Assembly (NCBI RefSeq): GCF_000151105.2
Contig: NC_014804.1
Coordinates: 1,600,567-1,664,566, forward strand
Reading direction: 5' to 3'
Origin: Thermococcus barophilus MP
Lineage (GTDB): Archaea > Methanobacteriota_B > Thermococci > Thermococcales > Thermococcaceae
DNA: 64,000 bases
The notes beneath the pieces are model-generated. The model did no database searches. It saw only the letters and a program-made list of their open reading frames with translations, and was not told the origin of the DNA. Below, piece after piece: positions 45,834 to 54,189 of the stretch; positions within the stretch are counted from its first letter, which is position 1, and each line of letters starts with the position of its first letter. The translations under genes and the position numbers were made by a program.

Positions 45834-46265
45834 ATGACGTATTGGCTTTGCATTACAAACCGTGACAATTGGGAGGTTATCAAAAAGAAGAACATCTGGG
45901 GAGTGCCAAAGAGGCACAAGAACACTATTGCAAAAGTCAAGCCCGGTGATAAGCTTGTCATTTACGTGAAGCAAGAAAGAAAAGATAAGCAAATCCTCGA
46001 GCCAAAAATTGTAGGAATTTTTGAGGTTATGAGCGAGCCTTATCAGGACTCGACAAAAATTTTCAAGTCTCCACCACATTTAAACGAAACTTATCCCTTA
46101 AGAGTCAAAATTAAGGCCATAAAGCTTGGAGAGGTTGAATTCAAGCCTTTAATTCCAAAGCTGAACTTCATCACAAACAAGAGGAAGTGGAGCGGACATT
46201 TAATGGGCAAGGCCATGAGGGAACTGCCTGAAGAAGATTACAAGCTGATAGAGAGCCTGCTTTAA
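45834..46265 (+). CDS. EVE-domain protein
   Basis: A 143-residue PUA-like EVE domain, full length. [24 protein letters not shown] at the start, [12 protein letters not shown] near 45, [14 protein letters not shown] near 62 and the C-terminal [16 protein letters not shown] are family features. EVE/YTH-like pockets bind modified bases (5-methylcytosine, N6-methyladenine), and the domain is often fused to or near restriction and other defence genes. GGTGATT precedes the ATG. Beside a DUF1156 adenine methylase, a reader role for modified DNA is a fair inference. Confidence 0.82.
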   Translation: MTYWLCITNRDNWEVIKKKNIWGVPKRHKNTIAKVKPGDKLVIYVKQERKDKQILEPKIVGIFEVMSEPYQDSTKIFKSPPHLNETYPLRVKIKAIKLGEVEFKPLIPKLNFITNKRKWSGHLMGKAMRELPEEDYKLIESLL

Positions 46266-46389
46266 TGCTTAATTTGGTTCCTTTCTTTACATTTCAATTC
46301 TCCAATTACCATTAAGATGGGGACTTTGTCATTAGTTACAAAAGCGGAAGATTTATTTATCTAATAGGTATTAATTTTAGTGATGCACT

Positions 46390-47700
46390 ATGTCCAAGTT
46401 CTATGATCTTTTTGCTAAAGAGTTAAGGTCAAAGAGAGATAAATGGAAGAAGAGATACCATTCACTTCCAAATACACTCGAAAAATTCCTAAGAGGAAAA
46501 TTCAATAAATTCTGGAAACCTGTTAATCTAAAAGATTATGAAAGAAATCCCAAAGAGTTTAATATTCTTGCTGTTGATAGCAGTTATCAGGCTGAGTCCC
46601 TCAAAAATGGCGGGATATTCTATGCAGTCAGAGCTCTTGGGATATCCAAAGACAAAGAATACCGTGATTTAATAGTTGATTTCGACTATGCAGATGGCCC
46701 GGTTCACAATGTAACTCATTTTCTTCAGAGAAAAATGGAATATCTGGAGATTAAAGTTGCTGCAGATGCAATTTTCGACGGCTTCAATGGGACTATCTTA
46801 ATTGATGGCTCAATCTACGGAAGAATATCCCACCTAATTGAAGAAGGCCCTATGAGCAACGATAGAGGCTTTTTCATCGAGTATTACAAAGAAGTCATGA
46901 GGCTCTTTAAGCTTGCTAAGGAAAATGAAGTGTTACTTGTAGGAATCAGCAAAGAAAGCAGAAGCCGCTTTTTCAGAGATTTTCTTGTTAAAAACTTAGT
47001 TTCTTTAGACGAAATTAGGGGTGATGTTCCACTTAACGAGGTTTTTCATTTGTTGTCTCTGGCATTAGATCAGAAGAGAAAAGCAATTAAGATATTGGAC
47101 TCCTTAAGGAGGCAGTACGAGAATATCGGATTACTGGATGAGGTCTTGAAAGAATTGCTAACTCCCAGACCAGATTACCAGCTAATTGATAAATTTGCTC
47201 AACAGCCAGGTTACACGATTCCGCTGTTACTGGGGCCTTCTGCGAGATGGCTTCGTGGTATTGAACAAATAGAAAAGGATCCAGAAGGATACATTGAAAG
47301 TCATTTTCCAACTCTGTTTTCAGATCCCAATTTTGTCAGTTATGCAAAAGTCATTCTAAAGACTATTCCTGACCTTCCTTCCATAATCTCAATGCATGTA
47401 CTACCAGATGTCAATGACTCTCCTCTCAGAATAGATATTCCAGCTTTCTGTTTGGGAAATGATGTTAAGTTAAAAGAAATTGGATGGCCAGAACCATTTA
47501 CTGGAACTCTCGATCAAATTTTTGAAATCATAGCTACTGGATATGGAGGGCTGGAATTCTACAATATTTGGCTTTGGAAAGTTGATAGGGAGGTTAAGTT
47601 TCATAGGCATGAGTTTGATGAGCTGTATTTCTCTAAGTTTAAAGAAGCTATTGGGGTGGAAATAAATGCCCGAGATTACAGAAGAGTTAGGTTCCTTTGA
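46390..47700 (+). CDS. nurA: NurA-family 5'-3' nuclease
   Basis: A 436-residue NurA. The first catalytic Asp is D63 in FNILAVDSSYQAES; ILIDGSIYGR near residue 137 carries the next acidic residue, and VGISKESRSR near 179 is the basic strand. NurA dimers attach to hexameric HerA and resect DNA ends. The gene starts the rightward operon and overlaps herA by 35 bases. Order here is nurA-herA-X-mre11-rad50, unlike the usual chromosomal herA-mre11-rad50-nurA. Upstream is an AT-rich promoter region (TTTATTTATCTAA). Confidence 0.85.
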   Translation: MSKFYDLFAKELRSKRDKWKKRYHSLPNTLEKFLRGKFNKFWKPVNLKDYERNPKEFNILAVDSSYQAESLKNGGIFYAVRALGISKDKEYRDLIVDFDYADGPVHNVTHFLQRKMEYLEIKVAADAIFDGFNGTILIDGSIYGRISHLIEEGPMSNDRGFFIEYYKEVMRLFKLAKENEVLLVGISKESRSRFFRDFLVKNLVSLDEIRGDVPLNEVFHLLSLALDQKRKAIKILDSLRRQYENIGLLDEVLKELLTPRPDYQLIDKFAQQPGYTIPLLLGPSARWLRGIEQIEKDPEGYIESHFPTLFSDPNFVSYAKVILKTIPDLPSIISMHVLPDVNDSPLRIDIPAFCLGNDVKLKEIGWPEPFTGTLDQIFEIIATGYGGLEFYNIWLWKVDREVKFHRHEFDELYFSKFKEAIGVEINARDYRRVRFL

Positions 47701-49264
47701 AAAGATTGGAGTTGTTACTGGAGAAAGCACCCATGTCGAGTTTTATTTTGCAGTTGAAGATGAGAAAATGCCACAAGTATGGGACTATGTGGTTGTTCCG
47801 TCAAATGAATTGATTGATGGAGAGGAAAAAAGAGTCTTGGTGTTGGGGCAGATAACTTCAATAATAGCATATTCTCCAGGATTGACAGAATATGTGCCAT
47901 ATTCAGTGGCTGAAAAGCTTAAAGAGGCTGAAATAATAGAGCCAAGAAATCTTGCCAAAGTTAAAATTCTTGGATTTCTTCATAATGGAACTGTTCTAAT
48001 GCCTCGACGAACTATTTATCCCGGAACCTATGTGTATTTGGCTCCTGATGACATTTTAACTGAAGTTTATTCATATCCAGAGGAAGAGGGTCTTTACATA
48101 GGCAACTTAATAACAAGACCAAGCGTTAAAGTCAATCTCACGATTAGGGGATTTAGACGGCATTTGGCTATCTTGGCACAAACAGGTGCAGGAAAAAGCT
48201 ACACTGCCGGCGTATTGCTTGAAGAACTTTACAAAAAAGGAGCCACTGTCATTGTGTTAGATCCCCATGCAGATTATGTGTTTATCTCAAAAGATCCAGA
48301 AGGAAAGAAAAAAGTGCTAAAGAGGGTTAGAGTATTTAGAACCTTAGAAAGTACTGGAAGATACACAAAAGAAGAAATTGGGCACGTGGAGACTTTTGAA
48401 ATTAAGTTTGCAGACTTGTCTCTTGAAGAAATCTTTACAATAGCTGGAATCAATGAAAACTGGACCAACATTATGAAGGCTATTGAAGATGCTTTGGAGA
48501 GATTAAAGAATAGCAGTAAGAATTACACGTTAGATGACTTGATTACAGCATTGCAGACTTCAGATAACAACAACGCCCTTCGTGCTCTCACGTACATAAA
48601 GAGACTCAAAAAACTCAAAGTATTTGGAGACTCAACCACCCCAATAGGAGAGTTCCTACAACCCCAAAGCATTGCAGTTATGGATCTCTCTGGATTAAAT
48701 GATAATGTTGCGGACTACATAGCTTACAAAATACTTTCAGAGGCGTACAATCAAAGAGAAAGTGGTAAATATGAGTATCCAATCTTTATTTTGATCGAAG
48801 AAGCACACAGATTTATTCCTAAAAACCAGAATACTCTCTCCAAAAGAATCGTTAAGAAAATCGCAGCAGAGGGTAGAAAATTTGGAGTCTTCTTGATTTT
48901 AGTAACTCAGAGACCCCAGAAAATTGATAGCGATGTTCTGAGCCAATGTAACAGCCAGATAATCATGAGAATGACGAATCCTGAGGATCAAAAAGCCGTC
49001 AGAATGAGTGCTGAGCAGGTTAGCGAGGATCTTCTTAGAGATTTGCCAGGATTAAATGTTGGAGAGGCTATTATTGTTGGGGAAGTTACTAAGATGCCGG
49101 TTATGGTCAAGATTAGAAAACGCATGACCAAAGAAGGTGGAGCAGATATTGACATCGTTGCAAAGCTTAGAGAAGCAATGAAAGCTGCTGAGGAATACGA
49201 GAAAAACTTAGACAATGTAATAAGGGAAGAATTGGAAAAAATAAAGAGTATTGTGGAAGTGTAG
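47666..49264 (+). CDS. herA: HerA hexameric DNA translocase
   Basis: A 532-residue HerA/FtsK-type ATPase. The N-terminal HAS barrel (FEKIGVVTGESTHVEFYFAV) is followed by the RecA core: Walker A TGAGKS at residues 173-178, Walker B IFILIEEAHRF near 370, arginine/sensor region VTQRPQKIDSDVLSQCNSQIIMRM near 415. It pumps DNA into NurA. GGGGTGG precedes the ATG, which lies inside nurA. Length is close to chromosomal HerA. Confidence 0.92.
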   Translation: MPEITEELGSFEKIGVVTGESTHVEFYFAVEDEKMPQVWDYVVVPSNELIDGEEKRVLVLGQITSIIAYSPGLTEYVPYSVAEKLKEAEIIEPRNLAKVKILGFLHNGTVLMPRRTIYPGTYVYLAPDDILTEVYSYPEEEGLYIGNLITRPSVKVNLTIRGFRRHLAILAQTGAGKSYTAGVLLEELYKKGATVIVLDPHADYVFISKDPEGKKKVLKRVRVFRTLESTGRYTKEEIGHVETFEIKFADLSLEEIFTIAGINENWTNIMKAIEDALERLKNSSKNYTLDDLITALQTSDNNNALRALTYIKRLKKLKVFGDSTTPIGEFLQPQSIAVMDLSGLNDNVADYIAYKILSEAYNQRESGKYEYPIFILIEEAHRFIPKNQNTLSKRIVKKIAAEGRKFGVFLILVTQRPQKIDSDVLSQCNSQIIMRMTNPEDQKAVRMSAEQVSEDLLRDLPGLNVGEAIIVGEVTKMPVMVKIRKRMTKEGGADIDIVAKLREAMKAAEEYEKNLDNVIREELEKIKSIVEV

Positions 49265-49295
49265 TTTGTCTATTAGGAAATTCGGGGTGGAGGGA

Positions 49296-49928
49296 ATGAG
49301 GCAATTTACTATCTTTAGAAAACTGGAGGAGATAGACAGAATTAGATATGTCTTTAAAGAGTTTTTTGAGAAATTAGAGAAAATTGTTCCCTCCCTTGTC
49401 ACAGAAGATGGCATATTAGAAATATTTGAGCAAGATATGGAACTAATACAAGAAATGTACAATAGGGGAGAGATCTCTAGAAAAGAGGCATTACAGCTAC
49501 TTAGGGAGTTAGATGAGGTTGCAGATGATTTAGAGGAGTATGTTTTAAGAGTTAGAGAACGGCTCATCGAGCTTGAGAGGGAAAATCTTGCTGCATTGGG
49601 AAAACTAAGAAAATCCATCGAACCTCCACAGATAGGGATACCTATTGTTATTGTAAAAGAGAAGATCAAGGACTCCATTAGAAAAATAGCAGGGAGTGGA
49701 TTACCAAAGAAAGACTTTGGGATCCTCAATGTATCAGATTATCCCAGAAATTACTGTAAAGAAGAAATCAAAGAAAAAATCCTAGGATTCCTAGAAGAGT
49801 ATTCTTCGGGAATAGTGATTGCACGGTCAGAACTTAAAGAATGTATTATGGGAATCTTGAGTGAGAGAGGGATGAAATTTGAAGTTAAGGAAATGGGAAC
49901 AAAAACAATATTCATAGTGGAGGGGTAA
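49296..49928 (+). CDS. Unknown coiled-coil protein between herA and mre11
   Basis: A 210-residue protein. Residues 1-115 are helical and charged (FRKLEEIDRIRYVFKEFFEKLEK; LDEVADDLEEYVLRVRERLIELE), followed by a linker (PPQIGIPIVIVKEK) and a small alpha/beta end with one Cys pair (YCKEE, KECIMG). GGTGGAGGG precedes ATG 49296; mre11 starts three bases after its stop. It has no counterpart I know in chromosomal HerA-Mre11 operons, so it may be an adaptor specific to this mobile operon. Confidence 0.55.
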   Translation: MRQFTIFRKLEEIDRIRYVFKEFFEKLEKIVPSLVTEDGILEIFEQDMELIQEMYNRGEISRKEALQLLRELDEVADDLEEYVLRVRERLIELERENLAALGKLRKSIEPPQIGIPIVIVKEKIKDSIRKIAGSGLPKKDFGILNVSDYPRNYCKEEIKEKILGFLEEYSSGIVIARSELKECIMGILSERGMKFEVKEMGTKTIFIVEG

Positions 49929-49931
49929 ACG

Positions 49932-51074
49932 ATGAGAATTGCCCATATTTCTGACACTCATTTGGGATATCGGCAGTACAACTTAGATGAAAGAGAAAAT
50001 GACATTTATGATGCTTTCAATGAAGCCATTGACATCATAATTGAAGAAAGGGTCGATGTAGTTATTCATGCTGGAGATTTCTTTGACACTCCGAGACCAC
50101 CAATCAAAGCCCTTTATGTGGCAAAGGAAGCAATTAAGCGATTGCATGAAAATGGGGTTAAGATTTTAACAGTACTTGGGGAACATGATACTCCAAAGAG
50201 AAGAGCAATGCCACCACATAAGCTTTTGGATATCCCCATTCTAGGAATTGGAGAGGTAAATGTTGTGGAAGTCAACGGAGTTGGATTTTTTGGAATATCA
50301 AACATGAAAGGGAAAAGGGTTGACCTACTAAAACAAGAGCTTTCAAAAGTTGATGCTCTAGCGAACAGATATTCAAAGGCTGTCTTAATTGCTCATCAGG
50401 GCATAAAGAAATACTTACCCTTTGAAGGTGCATATGAGCTTGAACTTGGGGATTTACCAAAGGAAATAGACTATTATGCATTTGGACACATTCATAGGAG
50501 AACCTTTGAAAAGTTTGGCAGAGGATATTTAGCATATTCGGGCTCAATTGAAATACTGAGTCGCAGTGAAATAACCGATTGGAAAAGAGATGGAAAGGGC
50601 ATCTACATTGTTGATCTCGAAGGGGACCTCCCAGAGGTACATAAAATTTCCCTCCAGCAAATACGCCCTCAATTTGAACTTTCATATTCCGAGGGTGATG
50701 TTATTGAAGAATTAAAGGCTTTTCTCTACAATTTGCTTAAAAATCCTCTAGATAAATCCCCCATCTTGAGGATAAATATCAGTGGAGAGGGTATCAGAAA
50801 ACCAGAAATCCTTGAAAAGGTCCAATATTTGCTAAGAAAAATGGTTCCAGAAAAAGTGTTAAGGTATGATGTCCATTTTGTTGGAAGTGATGCCCCCATT
50901 ACCATTACTGCAGAAGAGCTTGGCAAGATTGTAGATTTAGAGGAACTTTTCATAGAGTACCTTGGGGATGAAACCTTAGGTCATTTAGCATTCGAACTTT
51001 ACAAATCCCTTCAATATGGAGACGTTGAGGGAGGAATAGAGATTTGTAAGGAATACTTGGAGGGAAGGAAATGA
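49932..51074 (+). CDS. mre11: Mre11-family nuclease, element-encoded
   Basis: A 380-residue calcineurin-like phosphoesterase. Metal ligands: D8 and H10 (ISDTHLGY), D49 (AGDFFD), H85 (GEHD), His of LIAHQG near 155, and GHIH near 180. Position 84, Asn in the GNHD motif of Pyrococcus Mre11, is Glu here (GEHD), a change in the active site worth checking. The rest includes the capping domain. It overlaps rad50 by four bases. With Rad50 it processes DNA ends and hairpins. Similar in length to the C-terminally complete archaeal proteins (about 400). Confidence 0.88.
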   Translation: MRIAHISDTHLGYRQYNLDERENDIYDAFNEAIDIIIEERVDVVIHAGDFFDTPRPPIKALYVAKEAIKRLHENGVKILTVLGEHDTPKRRAMPPHKLLDIPILGIGEVNVVEVNGVGFFGISNMKGKRVDLLKQELSKVDALANRYSKAVLIAHQGIKKYLPFEGAYELELGDLPKEIDYYAFGHIHRRTFEKFGRGYLAYSGSIEILSRSEITDWKRDGKGIYIVDLEGDLPEVHKISLQQIRPQFELSYSEGDVIEELKAFLYNLLKNPLDKSPILRINISGEGIRKPEILEKVQYLLRKMVPEKVLRYDVHFVGSDAPITITAEELGKIVDLEELFIEYLGDETLGHLAFELYKSLQYGDVEGGIEICKEYLEGRK

Positions 51075-53689
51075 TACTAAGGAGGATTACTATGAAGAAT
51101 TTCCTCTCACATAAGGATACAAAAATCGATTTCCCTCTTGGTGTTACAGTCTTCATAGGGCCTAATGGTGCTGGAAAAACATCAATAATAGATGCTATTT
51201 TTGTAGCACTCTTTAATACCCTCCCACGTGGAGACAAGTTTGACGATATTATCTACAGGGGGGAAAGAGAAGCAAAAATAGAACTAGAATTTGAAGAAGG
51301 TGGAATCCCATACAAAATTGTTTGGAGAAGAAAAAAGGGAAAGAGCTCCCCAACTTATGAACTTTATCGGCTTGACAAGAATATGCTTATTGCACATGGA
51401 GTAAAGGCAGTTAAAAAAGAAGTTGAAAATATTATTGGTATCGAAAAAGACTCGGCTGTTAACTCAATACTCATAAGACAGGGGGAGATTACGTCTTTAC
51501 TAGACCAAGCGCCAGCAAAAAGAAAAGAAATCATCGGAAAACTGCTAGGACTAGAAAAGCTAGAGAAAGCTTGGCAGTTTATGAGAGAAGTAATTGACCA
51601 TTTTGAACAGATTAAAAATGACCTGGAAAAAGAGATCGCAGAAATTGGAGGAGAATTAAGGAGTAAAAGTGAACAAAGAGAAAAACTCAAACAAGAAATA
51701 CAGGAGTTAAAAGAGAAAATAAAAGAGCTTGAACAAATATTAAAAAAGCTTGAGCATCAACTTGGCGAGATTAAACGAGAATTGGACGAACTAAATGAGA
51801 AAGAAAAAAGATACAATGAATTGATGATAGAATTGGCCAAAAAAACTGAAGGAATAAAATCCGTACAAGAACAAATTAAGAGGCTTGAAAAAGACCTAAA
51901 TGAATCCAAAGAAGCTAAGGAGAAAGTGAAAAAATTAGAAGAGGAAATTAAAAAGATACCCTACCTCGAAAAGTACATCAAATGTCTTAACGAGCTCAAG
52001 GAATTAAACACAGAAAAAGAGCAATTAAATGCCGATTTAAGTAAAATATTGGAAATAAGAAATGAAGCCAATGAAAAAATAACAGTTTTGTGTGAGAAGT
52101 ATGGTGGGAACATTGAAGATAGCAAGGAAGTTGGGGAACTACCCAGTGACCTAGCGGAGATTGCTAAATTTGTCTCGAGAATTTTTACATGGGTAGAGAG
52201 TATTGTCCAGCAAATCGAAGAAAAGCACAAGGAGCTCGAAAAGTTGATTATCAAGGCTCTAGAAGTCCTGCCTGAAGCAACAATCGAGGCCAAAGAAAAG
52301 AAACTACAGGAGCTCAAGGAGGAAAAGGAAAGATTAGAAAATGAAATATCTAGGTTGCAGAATGAAAAAGGCAAACTAGAAGGAAGAATAAACGACTTAC
52401 AGCAAGCTTTAAGCATGCTTGGCGAATCGGACACATGCCCCGTTTGTAAAACAAAGTTAACACCAGAACATAGAGATAAAGTAAAGTCTGAAATGCAAGA
52501 AGAAATCAGAGGTCTAAAAGAAGAAATAAGACAAAAAGAGAAAATGCTCATAGAAGTATCGAGACAATTATTAGAAGTCGAAAAGAGAATTGAGCAAGTA
52601 TCAAAGGTAGACATAGAACGTATTGAAAGATTGAAAAAAGAAATAGAAGAAAAGAAAAAAGAACTTGCGGAGCATTACAAAGAACTGCAAAGAATAATAA
52701 CAGGACTTAATGATATTGAAAATGATATTAGGTCAAAAATTTCAGATATTGAATCAAAGATAAAGGAGATCGAAGAGAAACTCAATGAACTTATTAAAGA
52801 GATTGGGCATAAACTTGAAGATCCAGAAAATGAACTGAAGGAATTAAGAAAGAAAAAGGAAGAATATGACCGTCTAAAGCCAATTGCAGACAAATATGAG
52901 GAACTGCTTAAAGATCTCAAAGAAAAACAGGAAGAATTAGAACAATTAGAAAGGGAAAAATGTAAACTTCAAGAAGAAATTGAAAAACTTGGATACGACA
53001 AAAAACATCATGAGGAAGTTAGAAAGAAGCATGAAGAATTATTAAGACAGTTTGAAAGAACTAAGGCTGAACTTGAAGAGAAAAATAATTCATTGAAAAA
53101 GAAGTTGGAAGAACTAAACGAAGTGAAAGAGAAAATAAAAGAACTCGAAGAAAAACTCAATAATCTCGAAGCAGAGTTAGATAAGGTTAAAAAGTTCATA
53201 AATGATTTAGAGCGTATTAGGGCCGCATATCACAAAGATGGGGTTCAGAAGCTCCTTCGTAAAAAGTTTGCTCCAGCATTATCAGAGCTGGCAACAAATT
53301 ACATTGAGAGTTTCAATATGGACATAACAGACATTTACCTTTCCGAGGACTTTGATATTTCAGTTACTAAAAACTCTGTAGAGGTTCCAATATCTCTCCT
53401 TAGTGGTGGTGAGAAAGTTGCTGTAGCTCTTGCGTTGAGGTTGGCGATTGCGAGGGTTCTTGCAAGAAGGCTTTCAGTGATAATAATGGATGAGCCAACA
53501 ACACATTTGGATGAAGAAAGACGGAGAGATTTAGTAGAAATTCTCGGAAAGTTCTTTAAAGCTGAGAATACAGTGCCACAAATAATCATTGTAACCCATC
53601 ATAGAGAGCTTGAAGACGTGGCAGATACAGTGTACATTGTCCAAAAGGTTGATGGAATTTCAAAAGTTGTTGAAAGCTCTCCTTTGTAA
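51071..53689 (+). CDS. rad50: Rad50-family SMC-like ATPase, element-encoded
   Basis: An 872-residue Rad50, close to the 880 of Pyrococcus. Walker A GPNGAGKT at residues 30-37, Q-loop near 140 (ILIRQGEI), two long coiled-coil arms, zinc hook CPVC at 456-459, ABC signature LLSGGEKVAVALALR near 776 and Walker B VIIMDEPTTHLDEE near 803. All ATPase and hook elements are intact, so it should dimerise and drive Mre11. Last gene of the operon; a T-rich stretch follows the stop. Confidence 0.93.
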   Translation: MILRRITMKNFLSHKDTKIDFPLGVTVFIGPNGAGKTSIIDAIFVALFNTLPRGDKFDDIIYRGEREAKIELEFEEGGIPYKIVWRRKKGKSSPTYELYRLDKNMLIAHGVKAVKKEVENIIGIEKDSAVNSILIRQGEITSLLDQAPAKRKEIIGKLLGLEKLEKAWQFMREVIDHFEQIKNDLEKEIAEIGGELRSKSEQREKLKQEIQELKEKIKELEQILKKLEHQLGEIKRELDELNEKEKRYNELMIELAKKTEGIKSVQEQIKRLEKDLNESKEAKEKVKKLEEEIKKIPYLEKYIKCLNELKELNTEKEQLNADLSKILEIRNEANEKITVLCEKYGGNIEDSKEVGELPSDLAEIAKFVSRIFTWVESIVQQIEEKHKELEKLIIKALEVLPEATIEAKEKKLQELKEEKERLENEISRLQNEKGKLEGRINDLQQALSMLGESDTCPVCKTKLTPEHRDKVKSEMQEEIRGLKEEIRQKEKMLIEVSRQLLEVEKRIEQVSKVDIERIERLKKEIEEKKKELAEHYKELQRIITGLNDIENDIRSKISDIESKIKEIEEKLNELIKEIGHKLEDPENELKELRKKKEEYDRLKPIADKYEELLKDLKEKQEELEQLEREKCKLQEEIEKLGYDKKHHEEVRKKHEELLRQFERTKAELEEKNNSLKKKLEELNEVKEKIKELEEKLNNLEAELDKVKKFINDLERIRAAYHKDGVQKLLRKKFAPALSELATNYIESFNMDITDIYLSEDFDISVTKNSVEVPISLLSGGEKVAVALALRLAIARVLARRLSVIIMDEPTTHLDEERRRDLVEILGKFFKAENTVPQIIIVTHHRELEDVADTVYIVQKVDGISKVVESSPL

Positions 53690-53769
53690 GTTTCTTTAAA
53701 TTTTTAAGTTTCTATCTGGACTTTAACGTGAATTTTGACCCAAGTCGCTAATCTAAACTAATGTTTAAG

Positions 53770-54093
53770 CTAAATAAACTCCAGCTCTCTACTTAGCGGT
53801 ACAAAGATGTAGTGCCTCAGTATTAGTCCTTCTTTTGGATGTTTTTCAACAGTAAGTGTGAAATTCAGTTCAAATAGTGCTCCCTTGCTCGATAAAGCTT
53901 TGCTGATGATTTCATGTAGTTCACTTTCAGAAAATTTTCTCACTTCATTTCCTATGAGTGTTGGCTTGCTGATGTCCAGCAGATTCTTCACTGTCCCATG
54001 TTCTCTTATTTTTCCCATAATACTCAAAGCATTTACTGGAGTTAGTTGAACTTTTGAAATAGCTATTGCAGTATTGGCCCAAGTTTTAATCAC
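53770..54093 (-). pseudogene. C-terminal gene remnant beside the second recombinase
   Basis: The frame is open from a TAA at 54180-54178 to the stop at 53770, and the stretch before the only possible start (GTG at 54093) still reads like protein (VLSFTADKLVINFEKTFYAIEDEIGK). There is no ATG, TTG or ribosome binding site there, and the recombinase gene ends at 54190. The likely reading is a gene truncated at its 5' end by arrival of the recombinase segment. The C-terminal part (NEVRKFSESELHEII, LRHYIFVPLSRELEF) matches no known family. Confidence 0.45.
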
Positions 54094-54189
54094 TTTGCCG
54101 ATTTCATCTTCTATGGCATAAAATGTCTTTTCAAAGTTGATTACTAGCTTGTCAGCGGTAAATGAAAGAACTGGCCGTTAAAAAATTAT

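Noticed and set aside
51961-52614. Long antisense frames in rad50 (Ser/Leu-rich)
   Set aside because: They are the mirror of Lys/Glu coiled-coil codons; no start signals or family resemblance.
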